From Arthrobacter sp. efr-133-TYG-118 (GTDB taxonomy: Bacteria; Actinomycetota; Actinomycetes; Actinomycetales; Micrococcaceae): DNA of 33,960 nucleotides. The stretch is from positions 1 through 33,960 of the forward strand of contig NZ_JARVRH010000021.1 of NCBI RefSeq assembly GCF_030209755.1, in the 5' to 3' direction. This document shows, in pieces, positions 24,042-30,734 of the stretch. The translations under genes were made by a program, and so were the position numbers. The notes beneath the pieces were generated by a model. The model saw only the letters and a program-made list of their open reading frames with translations, ran no database searches and was not told the DNA's origin. Numbering within the stretch: position 1 is the first letter of the stretch; every line of letters starts with the position of its first letter.

Positions 24042-24311
24042 CTAGCGGTAGGCGTCGCGGCGATGAGCGATCGAGACGATCTCGATCAGTACGACGTCCT
24101 CCACGATCCGGTAGATGACGCGGTACTCTCCCCGCCTGGCCGAATACAAGGGGAACAATGGCTCTTGCAACTGCTTGCCCACACGTTGAGGGTTCTCGCT
24201 CAGGGCGCCGCTGATGAACTCAAAGGCTGCGGCTGCGACCTTCTCGGGCAGGTCATGGGTTAGAGCCGGTTTCGCCGACTTGGAGAATCTGACCTCGTAA
24301 CGAGGGCTCAT
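24042..24311 (-). CDS. relE: RelE/ParE-family toxin
   Basis: The 89-residue basic protein has the RelE superfamily layout: YEVRFSKSAKPAL at the start, a helix pair, then the core strand GEYRVIYRIVEDVVLIEIVSIAHRRDAYR with Arg and a terminal Tyr in the places used for ribosome-dependent mRNA cleavage. Its ATG overlaps the antitoxin stop by 4 bp (ATGA), the usual module order antitoxin then toxin. Expected action is translation inhibition when the labile antitoxin is degraded. The family call is firm; activity is inferred. Confidence 0.87.
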   Translation of the reverse strand: MSPRYEVRFSKSAKPALTHDLPEKVAAAAFEFISGALSENPQRVGKQLQEPLFPLYSARRGEYRVIYRIVEDVVLIEIVSIAHRRDAYR

Positions 24312-24589
24312 GCCCCGTGCTTGGTCGTGCGCATGTCCGCGCGGACCTCATCGATGGTGAAAGTCTCTCCCCCAGCCAGTTCCCTCAACCCCTTGCCAAT
24401 ATCCTTGACCAGCTTCGCGTCGGACAATACCGCCACCGTTTCGATCATGGCGTCGTAATCGTCGGCGCCCAGGAGGACCGCGGCGCGTGCGCCGTTCCGG
24501 GTGATTTCGAATCGTTCATGCGTGGACGATGCCTGCTCCACGATCCGCGAGAAATGGGACCGGGCCTCTGCAACTGGAAGGGTTGTCAT
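24308..24589 (-). CDS. Phd/YefM-family antitoxin
   Basis: The 93-residue protein begins MTTLPVAEARSHFSRIVEQA, the N-terminal DNA-binding region typical of Phd/YefM antitoxins, followed by ERFEITRNGARAAVLLGADDYDAM and a charged C-terminal toxin-binding tail. It should neutralise the overlapping RelE-type toxin and autorepress the pair. Two ATGs are in frame (24595, 24589). A TAGAAT -10 element ends 7 nt before 24589 and would include 24595 in the promoter, so I choose 24589 on a leaderless mRNA. The frame open to 24700 lacks a ribosome site. Confidence 0.87.
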   Translation of the reverse strand: MTTLPVAEARSHFSRIVEQASSTHERFEITRNGARAAVLLGADDYDAMIETVAVLSDAKLVKDIGKGLRELAGGETFTIDEVRADMRTTKHGA

Positions 24590-24596
24590 GTACATA

Positions 24597-24602
24597 ATTC
24601 TA
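24597..24602 (-). promoter_or_regulatory. Candidate -10 element of the toxin-antitoxin operon (leaderless)
   Basis: On the minus strand TAGAAT lies 7 nt before ATG 24589, with no Shine-Dalgarno sequence between. This places transcription initiation within 1-2 nt of the start codon. No strong -35 is seen. Confidence 0.45.
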
Positions 24603-24720
24603 GCGCAATTGCCTAGGGTCTGGGCCGGATCTGAGCCGGTCGAATAACCCGTGGCACTGGCCTTCCGCTCGCCGCAGGAGCAATCGGCCGATGAAGCCAC
24701 CGAGTTAGTTATAGGAGGTT

Positions 24721-24759
24721 ATGACGCTCCGTCCCGGTTGCTCTTGCGGGTCGAGGTAG
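24721..24759 (+). CDS. Possible 12-residue Cys-containing leader peptide
   Basis: ATG 24721 directly follows AGGAGG with only 2 nt between, which is tight. The frame encodes MTLRPGCSCGSR and stops at TAG 24757-24759. A small hairpin (24761-24765 with 24770-24774) begins one base after the stop, and the membrane-protein ORF starts 56 nt later. The Cys-X-Cys and following hairpin resemble an attenuation leader, but the peptide is very short and this may be chance. Confidence 0.25.
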   Translation: MTLRPGCSCGSR

Positions 24760-24815
24760 ACTCCCGGTTGGGAGCGCGCGGGGACGCCCTCCGCCGCACG
24801 CAAGGGGGACGCCAC

Positions 24816-25346
24816 ATGGGCCAAGAAATACGGTCGCAGACCGACCAGTCCGGTGCCGTAGAGCGGCTCGACGTGCGGCCATCGCGGACAACCGACGCTC
24901 CCGTCCTCACCCGCCACGACGAGATGAGATCACGGCATTGGCGCTTCTGGGTGGGGCTCTTCGAGTTGAGCTCGGGATTGCTCACCTGTCTGGTCACCGT
25001 CACGAACGCTGCCACGGGTATCGGACACCTACGGAACATGGCGGAATCAGGCGTAGAATCCCCGGCAGAGTGGATCGCCTACGTCTTCGCCGTTACCTTG
25101 GGCTTCGGCGTGGTGTCCATAGCGGGCATGGTCATCGGGATCTGGAACCTCGCCACCCTGAAAAGGACAGCCCGATCGCCACTGATCGCGGCCGTTGTGG
25201 TCTCCGCGGCGTCAATCGTGCTGACAATGGTCTTCATCGACGGGCCCCTGTTTGATCCGGTGAAAATCGGATGGGCCGCGCTGCACGCGGTAGTCAGCCT
25301 CTGGACAGTCGCCATCCTTCGCCTCAAGAAAGTCCCGGTCCGGTAA
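24816..25346 (+). CDS. Four-helix integral membrane protein, unknown function
   Basis: The 176-residue protein has a polar N-terminal tail of about 40 residues, then four hydrophobic segments (FWVGLFELSSGLLTCLVTV; WIAYVFAVTLGFGVVSIAGM; LIAAVVVSAASIVLTMVFI; WAALHAVVSLWTVAIL) and a basic end. I do not recognise the family. ATG 24816 has AAGGGGGA 6 nt upstream, which decides the start; an in-frame ATG at 24924 is a shorter alternative. It is divergent from the toxin-antitoxin pair, with a possible leader peptide in between. Confidence 0.65.
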   Translation: MGQEIRSQTDQSGAVERLDVRPSRTTDAPVLTRHDEMRSRHWRFWVGLFELSSGLLTCLVTVTNAATGIGHLRNMAESGVESPAEWIAYVFAVTLGFGVVSIAGMVIGIWNLATLKRTARSPLIAAVVVSAASIVLTMVFIDGPLFDPVKIGWAALHAVVSLWTVAILRLKKVPVR

Positions 25347-25377
25347 TCCCCGGTCGAGGAAGCGGCCCCGACGAAGG

Positions 25378-25581
25378 TTAGACCGCTTCGTCCTCCCCTG
25401 AGTCAGCGAGGGTCACCCCAGCGACCGACCAGTTCTCTCGTGGCACCTCTTGGAGAACAACGCGGATGGTATCCGGCCGGATCCTCATCACTTCGGCGTA
25501 GGTCGAAGTCAGGGCCGCCAGCAGCTCACGCTTCCTCGCGGTAGATGCCGGCGAAGCGTTCAAAACCTGAATGAGGGGCAT
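25378..25581 (-). CDS. 4-oxalocrotonate tautomerase-family protein
   Basis: The 67-residue protein begins MPLIQVLNAS. In this family Met is removed and Pro-1 is the catalytic base, which decides start ATG 25581 over the in-frame TTG at 25635 that would bury the proline. Basic residues follow in STARKRELLAALTSTYAEV, and the chain continues through VVLQEVPRENWSVAGVTLAD as in other small tautomerases that assemble as hexamers. The true substrate is unknown; the family includes aromatic-degradation enzymes and promiscuous dehalogenases. No degradation genes are adjacent. The ribosome site is weak. Confidence 0.85.
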   Translation of the reverse strand: MPLIQVLNASPASTARKRELLAALTSTYAEVMRIRPDTIRVVLQEVPRENWSVAGVTLADSGEDEAV

Positions 25582-25785
25582 TTGTCGATTGTTCTGTACG
25601 GCGGATTCATGGCTCTCATTTTCCGACGTCGACAAGGTAGCCGCAGCTAAGGAAGCGCTGAACCGCGGCGCGCGCTGGCCACCGTCAGGGGCCAGACTCC
25701 CTGTCTCGCGTTCGTTCGTCGCTGGCGACGTTCCCCGCCCGGTCTCTTCTTTGACCGGTGCCCTGCTGTGCCTCTCCGACAGCGT

Positions 25786-25791
25786 TACGCT
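25786..25791 (+). promoter_or_regulatory. Candidate -10 element for a leaderless lipoprotein mRNA
   Basis: TACGCT is followed by exactly 6 nt and then ATG 25798, so position +1 would be the A of the start codon. There is no Shine-Dalgarno sequence. The hexamer is identical to the one before tmk. Confidence 0.5.
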
Positions 25792-25797
25792 GACGCC

Positions 25798-26214
25798 ATG
25801 AAGACCAGAGGACTTCCAGGACTAGTCTCGGCGATGCTTCCGGCGATGGTGCTTGCTCTTGCTGCGTCCGGCTGCACCCCGGAAGTCTGCCCCGCCGTCG
25901 GCTTCGTCAACCTGGGCCCGGTCGAGCTTGATCTCTCCGGCCTCCCTGGCGGCACGACTGTCTCCGCCTGCTTCGGCGTCAACGACCGCTGTGATCCGGT
26001 GAAGGTCACCCGGGACAGCAACGGACGGTTGATGGTTCCTCAGGCGCCCCCGTTCGTCCAGCCCGACAACGCCCCGGTGCCACTCCCCCGGATCCGCGTC
26101 GTCGCCGCGAAGCCGGACCATTCCATCTCCGATCATCTGTACGGGATCGAGCACGCCGCGCCGCGCGGAGGTTGCGACAATACCTACAACCTGATCCCCG
26201 TGAAAGTCCTCTGA
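25798..26214 (+). CDS. Small Cys-containing lipoprotein, unknown function
   Basis: The 138-residue protein has a signal peptide with lipobox AASGC (C26) and a beta-rich mature part. Four further cysteines (CPAV, CFG, RCDP, GGCDN) could form two disulfides in an exported domain. I do not recognise the family. ATG 25798 is preceded by no ribosome site, but a -10 element ends 6 nt upstream. It is the third lipoprotein gene in a 4.5-kb stretch. Confidence 0.7.
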   Translation: MKTRGLPGLVSAMLPAMVLALAASGCTPEVCPAVGFVNLGPVELDLSGLPGGTTVSACFGVNDRCDPVKVTRDSNGRLMVPQAPPFVQPDNAPVPLPRIRVVAAKPDHSISDHLYGIEHAAPRGGCDNTYNLIPVKVL

Positions 26215-26530
26215 CCAACCACGCCCGCACCCAGCCGGCAAGGCGATAGCGCTGGCCGCCTTCTTCCCTTCCCGCGCCGCCGTCAGGTCGTGCGGCGTCA
26301 TATTAAGAGGACTCCGGCCTGCACCCCTCGCCCTCGGGTGATCTTTTCGTCTCACACTGTTGCTCGTGCTTCGCTTCGCTGACGCCAACCTCATCGAGTC
26401 CAGTGGGTGGTGCCGCAGAGCTTGTCGGCGGGTGGACCAGCAGGGCTGGATTTGAAATCCAAACCCTAAGCATGCTTAGTATGGAGTAACGGCCGTATCG
26501 ATCGGCTGCCGAACCAGAGGAGGAAACACC
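26215..26530. other. Gene-free stretch before the csbD-like gene
   Basis: No convincing ORF is seen. A weak stem (26240-26245 with 26257-26262, followed by CTTCCCTT) may terminate the lipoprotein transcript. The right end carries GGATTT-G-AAATCC (26448-26460) and the CTAAGCATGCTTAG palindrome ahead of the csbD-like gene. Confidence 0.5.
26452..26482 (+). promoter_or_regulatory. Candidate promoter and 14-bp operator-like palindrome of the csbD-like gene
   Basis: TTGAAA (26452-26457) and TAGTAT (26477-26482) could be -35 and -10 elements with a long 19-nt spacer. The perfect palindrome CTAAGCATGCTTAG (26466-26479) fills the spacer and overlaps the -10. This is where a repressor or a spacer-shortening activator could act. 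Confidence 0.45.
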
Positions 26531-26707
26531 ATGGGACTAGGCGACAAGATTGAGAACGCTGCCGAGAAGGCTGGCGGCAAGGGCAAGGAAGCTGCCGGCA
26601 GCGCCACGGGTGATGAAAACCTGAAGGCGGAAGGCCAGGCGGACCAGGCCAAGGGCGATTTGAAGCAGGCCGGCGAGAAAGTCAAGGACGCCTTCAAGAA
26701 GGACTGA
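26531..26707 (+). CDS. CsbD-family stress protein
   Basis: The 58-residue hydrophilic protein reads MGLGDKIENAAEKAGG, then GKGKEAAGSATGDENLKAEG, and ends in a Lys-rich amphipathic helix. It matches the short CsbD family, general-stress (SigB-regulated in Bacillus) proteins of unknown function. AGAGGAGG (26516-26523) precedes ATG 26531 at a good distance. A single-gene unit is likely: promoter-like elements with a palindrome upstream and a strong terminator downstream. Many actinobacteria carry several paralogues. Confidence 0.9.
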   Translation: MGLGDKIENAAEKAGGKGKEAAGSATGDENLKAEGQADQAKGDLKQAGEKVKDAFKKD

Positions 26708-26719
26708 CCTGACGGTCTA

Positions 26720-26754
26720 GCGAAGGGCGCATCCCATCGGGGTGCGCCCTTCGC
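26720..26754 (+). terminator. Terminator of the csbD-like gene
   Basis: Arms 26720-26735 and 26739-26754 pair over 16 bp with one G-U pair and a 3-nt loop. No strong U tract follows. Confidence 0.7.
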
Positions 26755-26919
26755 CGTACCCGGTACTTGATTCCGGCGGCCAATCGGGCGAAAACACTCC
26801 GCACCCTTACTATTCATGGACGCCGGGCATCCTCAAAGGTATTGTGATCTGCACCCGACTCGTGCTGATCCGGGAACTGCGTCAATGGGGTCGCAGTGGA
26901 ATCGCATCTGGGGGATTTG

Positions 26920-27402
26920 ATGACGACGCTGGTCCAGTCCGAGGGCGAATTACACGCTCACGCAGAGGTGGACACCGTTTCCGACGCGGACGGCGGTAGG
27001 GCGTGGTTCAGCCCAGAAGATGAAAATGTCAGGCTTGAGGACGCGGGTGAAGGGATCCTCCGGATCACTTTGCGGCCTGGAGGCCGAATCACTGCAGAGG
27101 ACGGAGCTCTTGCCCGGGAGCGGTATCTGGCTCTGACGGGCGGAAGGGGCGCCGCGGTACTCCTGCAGGTCATCGGGGTCGAGTCTGTCAGCCGCGACGC
27201 GGTCCGATTCTTCAGTGAAGCCGTCACCATCACGGCCTTTGCGATCCTGGGCAGCACGCCGGTGGACCGTGTCATTGCCCACGGCAGGCACGGGCTCCCT
27301 GCACCGCAGTGCCCGACCCGGTACTTCTCCGACGAACAAGAGGCCCTGGGGTGGCTGCGCGTCCTGCGTACCGAGCGGGTCCCGGAACTTCCGGAGGACT
27401 GA
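26920..27402 (+). CDS. STAS/SpoIIAA-like domain protein
   Basis: The 160-residue protein has an acidic N-terminus (VQSEGELHAHAEVDTVSDADGG) and then a domain with the strand-helix rhythm of the actinobacterial STAS/SpoIIAA-like family: GILRITLRPGGRITAEDG, AVLLQVIGVESVSRDAVRFF, a central hydrophobic strand TITAFAILGSTPVDRVIAHG, and FSDEQEALGWLRVLR at the end. Such proteins are unassigned in function; the fold suggests a regulatory or lipid-binding role. I chose ATG 26920 because GGGGGAT precedes it; GTG 26896 is an in-frame alternative. Confidence 0.65.
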   Translation: MTTLVQSEGELHAHAEVDTVSDADGGRAWFSPEDENVRLEDAGEGILRITLRPGGRITAEDGALARERYLALTGGRGAAVLLQVIGVESVSRDAVRFFSEAVTITAFAILGSTPVDRVIAHGRHGLPAPQCPTRYFSDEQEALGWLRVLRTERVPELPED

Positions 27403-27490
27403 GAGGCCCGGGCATCATCTAGCTGCCAGGAACCGGGTACAGGCGCCGGAGCCAGGACCGTGCTGATGCCGCGAAGTTAAGACAAGAAGA

Positions 27491-27513
27491 CCCCGCACCT
27501 GTCAGGTGCGAGG
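27491..27513 (-). terminator. Terminator of the aldo/keto reductase gene
   Basis: The stem (27494-27500 with 27504-27510, extended past one mismatch to 27491 and 27513) has a 3-nt loop. TCTTCTTG follows on the minus strand, 15 bp past the stop codon. Confidence 0.65.
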
Positions 27514-27528
27514 CCTTCCCGTTGAGAA

Positions 27529-28368
27529 CTATGCGAAGTCTGAGACTGCCGGATCCGGTCCGATGCGGCCTTCGGCGCCTCGGTCCAGGCCGTTGATGGC
27601 CTCAATGTCAGCCTCATCCAAGGTGACGCCAAGTGCTGCGAAGTTTTCCTGGATCCGGGACTCGGTCACGGACTTGGGAATCACGACGTTGCCAATCGCC
27701 AGGTGCCAGGCGATAACCACCTGCGCCGGGGTGGCGCCGTGCTTGGCAGCGATCTCGGCGATAGTCGCATTCTCAAGGAGCTCGCCGCCCTGGCCCAATG
27801 GCGACCAGGCCTGCGTCAAAATGCCGCGTGCCGTAGCGAACTCCCGGAGTTCCGCCTGGTTGAAGAACGGGTGCAGTTCGATCTGGTGGATCGCCGGAAC
27901 AACCCCGGTCTCGTCGATCAGGCGTTGCAGGCCTTCCTTGCTGAAGTTGGAGACGCCGATGGACTTGATGCGTCCGCGCTTCTGAAGCTCAATGAGCGCC
28001 TTCCAGGTGTCCACGAACTTGTCCTGCTTGGGCTGCATCCAGTGGATCAGGTACAGGTCAAGGGTTTCCAAGCCGAGGCGGCTCATGGATTCTTCGAAAG
28101 CCGCGAGCGTGGACTCGTAGCCCTGGTCCGCATTCCACAGCTTGGTGGTGATGAAGATTTCCTCGGGCTTGAGGCCGGAGGATGCGATGGCGCGTCCCAC
28201 GCCTGCCTCGTTGGCGTAGATCTTGGCGGTATCGATGTGGCGGTAGCCGGCTTCGAAGGCCTGACGCACCACCTTTTCGGCTACATCGTCCTCAACCTGC
28301 CACACCCCGTAGCCGAGCTGGGGAATGGAGTTGCCGTCGTTAAAAGTAAGGTTCGGTGACGAAGTCAT
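27529..28368 (-). CDS. Aldo/keto reductase (2,5-diketo-D-gluconate reductase type)
   Basis: The 279-residue NADPH-dependent oxidoreductase shows the AKR tetrad D46, Y51 (HIDTAKIYANE), K76 (FITTKLW) and H109 (LYLIHWMQP). Signatures such as SIGVSNFS and the C-terminal VIPKSVTESRIQENF, which binds the NADP phosphate, are also present. The closest type is the 2,5-diketo-D-gluconate reductase/AKR5 group that reduces aldehydes and ketones broadly. I choose ATG 28368 (MTSSPN), with AGGATGGAA as ribosome site; ATG 28377 lacks room for one. Confidence 0.9.
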   Translation of the reverse strand: MTSSPNLTFNDGNSIPQLGYGVWQVEDDVAEKVVRQAFEAGYRHIDTAKIYANEAGVGRAIASSGLKPEEIFITTKLWNADQGYESTLAAFEESMSRLGLETLDLYLIHWMQPKQDKFVDTWKALIELQKRGRIKSIGVSNFSKEGLQRLIDETGVVPAIHQIELHPFFNQAELREFATARGILTQAWSPLGQGGELLENATIAEIAAKHGATPAQVVIAWHLAIGNVVIPKSVTESRIQENFAALGVTLDEADIEAINGLDRGAEGRIGPDPAVSDFA

Positions 28369-28483
28369 GGCTTCCATCCTGCCAGCCGTGCACAGGGTGG
28401 CTACGGATTCCGGCCGCTCTAAGCTAGGCGCTTAATAGTTGTTATGTGGGAATAGACGCGTCTGCACCTAAATCGCCAATAGC

Positions 28484-28936
28484 TTACGAGCCGGCATTGG
28501 CCCTCAGCAGCCGTTCGGCTTCCTCGACATGCTCGTAAACGGTTTCGGCGCGTCGTCGCACCGAAGCGGCTCCTACAGGAACGGGCCCGACGGCGAGACG
28601 CAGCATCGCGGCCGCCTCCGCCGTCGTGGCAAGAGAGTTCCCCGCTTTGGACAGCGCGCGATGGACGCCCGCGAGCGATCCGGGAATGTCCAGCCCATCG
28701 CTGGGCGCACGGAGCTGGGCCTCGGCGCAGATGGCACGTACCCTGGACGACAAGTCCGCAAGTTCGTTCGCAAGGGCCACGAGTTCGACGTAGAGCTGTT
28801 CGTCTTCTACGCCTTCAAGCACTTGGTGGTACCGGTCAAGGCCGCGATGGAAGCGATCGTGGGCACGCCTCCACAGTCCTTTGCCAAGTTCAGCGTCATC
28901 CTTCCGTCCCTGTCGGACGGCCCCAAAGATTCCCAA
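28484..28936 (-). CDS. Uncharacterised helical protein linked to bpa
   Basis: The 150-residue protein is predicted almost entirely helical: a basic start (GRKDDAELGKGLWRRAHDRFHRGLDRYHQVL), acidic middle (EDEQLYVELVALANELADLSSRVRAI) and a C-terminal VYEHVEEAERLLRAN. I do not recognise a family. TTG 28936 is the only start near the N-terminus, 8 bp after the bpa stop, so translation is probably coupled. The tight linkage suggests a function related to the proteasome activator, which is an inference from position only. Confidence 0.7.
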   Translation of the reverse strand: MGIFGAVRQGRKDDAELGKGLWRRAHDRFHRGLDRYHQVLEGVEDEQLYVELVALANELADLSSRVRAICAEAQLRAPSDGLDIPGSLAGVHRALSKAGNSLATTAEAAAMLRLAVGPVPVGAASVRRRAETVYEHVEEAERLLRANAGS

Positions 28937-28944
28937 CCCAGCGC

Positions 28945-29598
28945 TCAGAGGTATTGACCCGGGTGTCGGTCCGGGTCTTCAACGCGAGAAGGTTTGTCGG
29001 GTTCCGCTTCCTTGCCGGGAAGGTGGGCACGCTGCGGTTCACCATTTTCGCCAATAACGACGCCCGGGGCGATCATGGTTCCTGGCGGCAGTTGGCGAAG
29101 CTGCAGCTGGGCGACAGCATGCTCCCGGGCTGCCTGCTGGGCAGCAATGGCAGTCTGGATTCCATGGAACAACCCTTCGAGCCAACCGACAAGCTGGGCC
29201 TGCGCGATCCTTAGTTCGGCGTCAGAGGGCGTGGCGTGTTCAGGGAAGGGGAGGCTGATCCGTTCCAGCTCTTCCACAAGTTCGGGCGCGAGGCCCTCTT
29301 CCAGCTCTTTGATGGAGCGTTCGTGGATCGCGGCAAGGCGACCGCGTGCTGCCTCGTCCAAGGGGGCACTCTTCACTTCTTCAAGGAGCTGGCGGATCAT
29401 GGTGCCGATCCGCATGACCTTGGCTGGTTCGTCGACGAGGTCCTGCAGGGTGCTGCCCTTCTTGACGCCAGGCTTGCCGTCGGCCTTGGGACCCGCTTCC
29501 GATGTGCCCTGTACCGTACCAGCGTCCAAGGTTGTGCCCTCCACCGGGATGTCGTCAAAACTCTCGCCACTGGGTTGAGTGTCGTCCTGATCGCTCAT
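28945..29598 (-). CDS. bpa: Bacterial proteasome activator Bpa/PafE
   Basis: The 217-residue protein has a disordered acidic N-terminus, a central helical bundle (STLQDLVDEPAKVMRIGTMI through AAQQAAREHAVAQLQLRQLP) and ends in HPGQYL. Bpa forms an ATP-independent ring whose C-terminal GQYL inserts into the 20S proteasome alpha-ring pockets and opens the gate for unfolded substrates. The GQYL end is intact here. No proteasome core gene is in the window. ATG 29598 is 26 bp after the GNAT stop, and the helical protein gene follows after 8 bp, within a probable five-gene operon. Confidence 0.92.
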   Translation of the reverse strand: MSDQDDTQPSGESFDDIPVEGTTLDAGTVQGTSEAGPKADGKPGVKKGSTLQDLVDEPAKVMRIGTMIRQLLEEVKSAPLDEAARGRLAAIHERSIKELEEGLAPELVEELERISLPFPEHATPSDAELRIAQAQLVGWLEGLFHGIQTAIAAQQAAREHAVAQLQLRQLPPGTMIAPGVVIGENGEPQRAHLPGKEAEPDKPSRVEDPDRHPGQYL

Positions 29599-29624
29599 GC
29601 GTTCATACTCTCATGGGCCGCAAC

Positions 29625-30083
29625 TCAGCCCAGCGCCTTGACGAGTATTTCGCCTTCGTCCTTAGCGAAACCACATTTTTCGTAGAAGCCCGTGGCATAG
29701 ACGTTGGCAGGGACCCAGACTTCTTCCATCCCGTGTTCCCGCATCCACTCCTCCATGACGGCCAAGAGGGACCGGCCGATACCGCGGCGGCGCCACTCCG
29801 TATGGATACCCATTTCCATGAGGAGCAGTTCGGCCCAAGGTCCGGCGTTGCGCCGGCGCTGAATGCAGCAGTGGAGGAATCCCACTAACCCGCCGCCGAG
29901 CTCGGCCAGCCAAAACAGCACGGCGGGGTCGCCCAAAAAGGAGCGGGCGCCGTCGTACGTCAACGCGCCTGAGGGCGCGACCGAAGGATCCTCGTCAAAC
30001 AAGTTATCCGTCTCCGCCAGGCGGATCAGCGCGTCGGCGTCATCGGGGCCGAGCAGCCGGATCCGGACGTCGGCATTCGTCAA
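29625..30083 (-). CDS. GNAT-family N-acetyltransferase
   Basis: The 152-residue protein has the GNAT fold: VRIRLLGPDDADALIRLAE at the start, acetyl-CoA motif A near MGIHTEWRRRGIGRSLLAVM (RRRGIG pyrophosphate loop), and ATGFYEKCGFAKDE at the end. The substrate is unknown. The start is unusual: the only standard codon near the conserved N-terminus is TTG 30083, but the clear ribosome site GGGAGG lies 16 nt away and is better spaced for an in-frame ATC at 30092. It lies 34 bp after padR and 26 bp before bpa. Confidence 0.85.
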   Translation of the reverse strand: MTNADVRIRLLGPDDADALIRLAETDNLFDEDPSVAPSGALTYDGARSFLGDPAVLFWLAELGGGLVGFLHCCIQRRRNAGPWAELLLMEMGIHTEWRRRGIGRSLLAVMEEWMREHGMEEVWVPANVYATGFYEKCGFAKDEGEILVKALG

Positions 30084-30117
30084 TGTTTCGATGTCGGCAC
30101 CTCCCTTGCGGGGCAGT

Positions 30118-30699
30118 CTATGCGGTGGGTGCTCCGGTAGCGCGGACGGTTCCGATCATGCCGTTGCTGGCGCCATTGGCCTGCTGGACCAGCCTGGCGT
30201 CACAAAGATCAAGCCAGCGGGCCTCCGCCTCGGCATGGAAGATCAGGGAGTCGAGGACGAGCAGCCTGGCAGTGTCCGTCACCCTTTGGTTGGCAGCGAC
30301 ATCCTTGCGGTCCTGGGTGTACTCCTGCAGTTCGCGCAGGGAAATCTCACGTTGGGCCTGGATGAGCGCGGGGACGTCGGTGCCCGCCGTCGTAACGGCC
30401 AGGGCCAGCTTGATGGCCAATTCGTTCCTCGGCGGTGCTCCACGATCCACAGCGGTCGTGAACCATCGGCGGATCTCCGCAGTCCCGGCGTCGGTGATGC
30501 TGAAGAGCACGTGGCCGCGGCCGTCGTCGCCCTCTTTGCGGACCAAAGCGTCGCGCTCCAACCGGTTCAGGGTGGTGTACACCTGTCCGATGTTCAGCGG
30601 CCAGACGGCTCCCGTGCGCTCCTCGAACGCCGCTCGCAATTGGTAGCCGTAGCGTGGCTCTTCCTGAAGCAATGCCAGGATGCCGTACCGGATGGACAT
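30118..30699 (-). CDS. PadR-family transcriptional regulator
   Basis: The 193-residue protein has an N-terminal winged helix (SIRYGILALLQEEPRYGYQLRAAFE, then WPLNIGQVYTTLNRLERDALV) and a C-terminal helical dimerisation part of the Vinculin-like type. PadR proteins repress detoxification or efflux genes until a small aromatic or hydrophobic ligand binds. It is 35 bp after a quinone oxidoreductase gene on the same strand, which suggests it regulates that gene and its own operon. AAGGAGAG lies just before ATG 30699; the longer frame to 30864 overlaps qor and is rejected. Confidence 0.88.
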   Translation of the reverse strand: MSIRYGILALLQEEPRYGYQLRAAFEERTGAVWPLNIGQVYTTLNRLERDALVRKEGDDGRGHVLFSITDAGTAEIRRWFTTAVDRGAPPRNELAIKLALAVTTAGTDVPALIQAQREISLRELQEYTQDRKDVAANQRVTDTARLLVLDSLIFHAEAEARWLDLCDARLVQQANGASNGMIGTVRATGAPTA

Positions 30700-30734
30700 C
30701 GCTCTCCTTCGTGCTGCCGGTTTGGGGGGCACCG

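Noticed and set aside
26440..26466. tRNA-like anticodon arm (GCTGGATTTGAAATCCA)
   Set aside because: Resembles a Ser/Sec anticodon arm, but no T arm or acceptor stem is present; it is likely a promoter dyad.
21456..26530. Genomic island inserted at tRNA-Thr
   Set aside because: Gene content looks accessory, but no integrase and no second copy of the tRNA 3' end were seen in the window.
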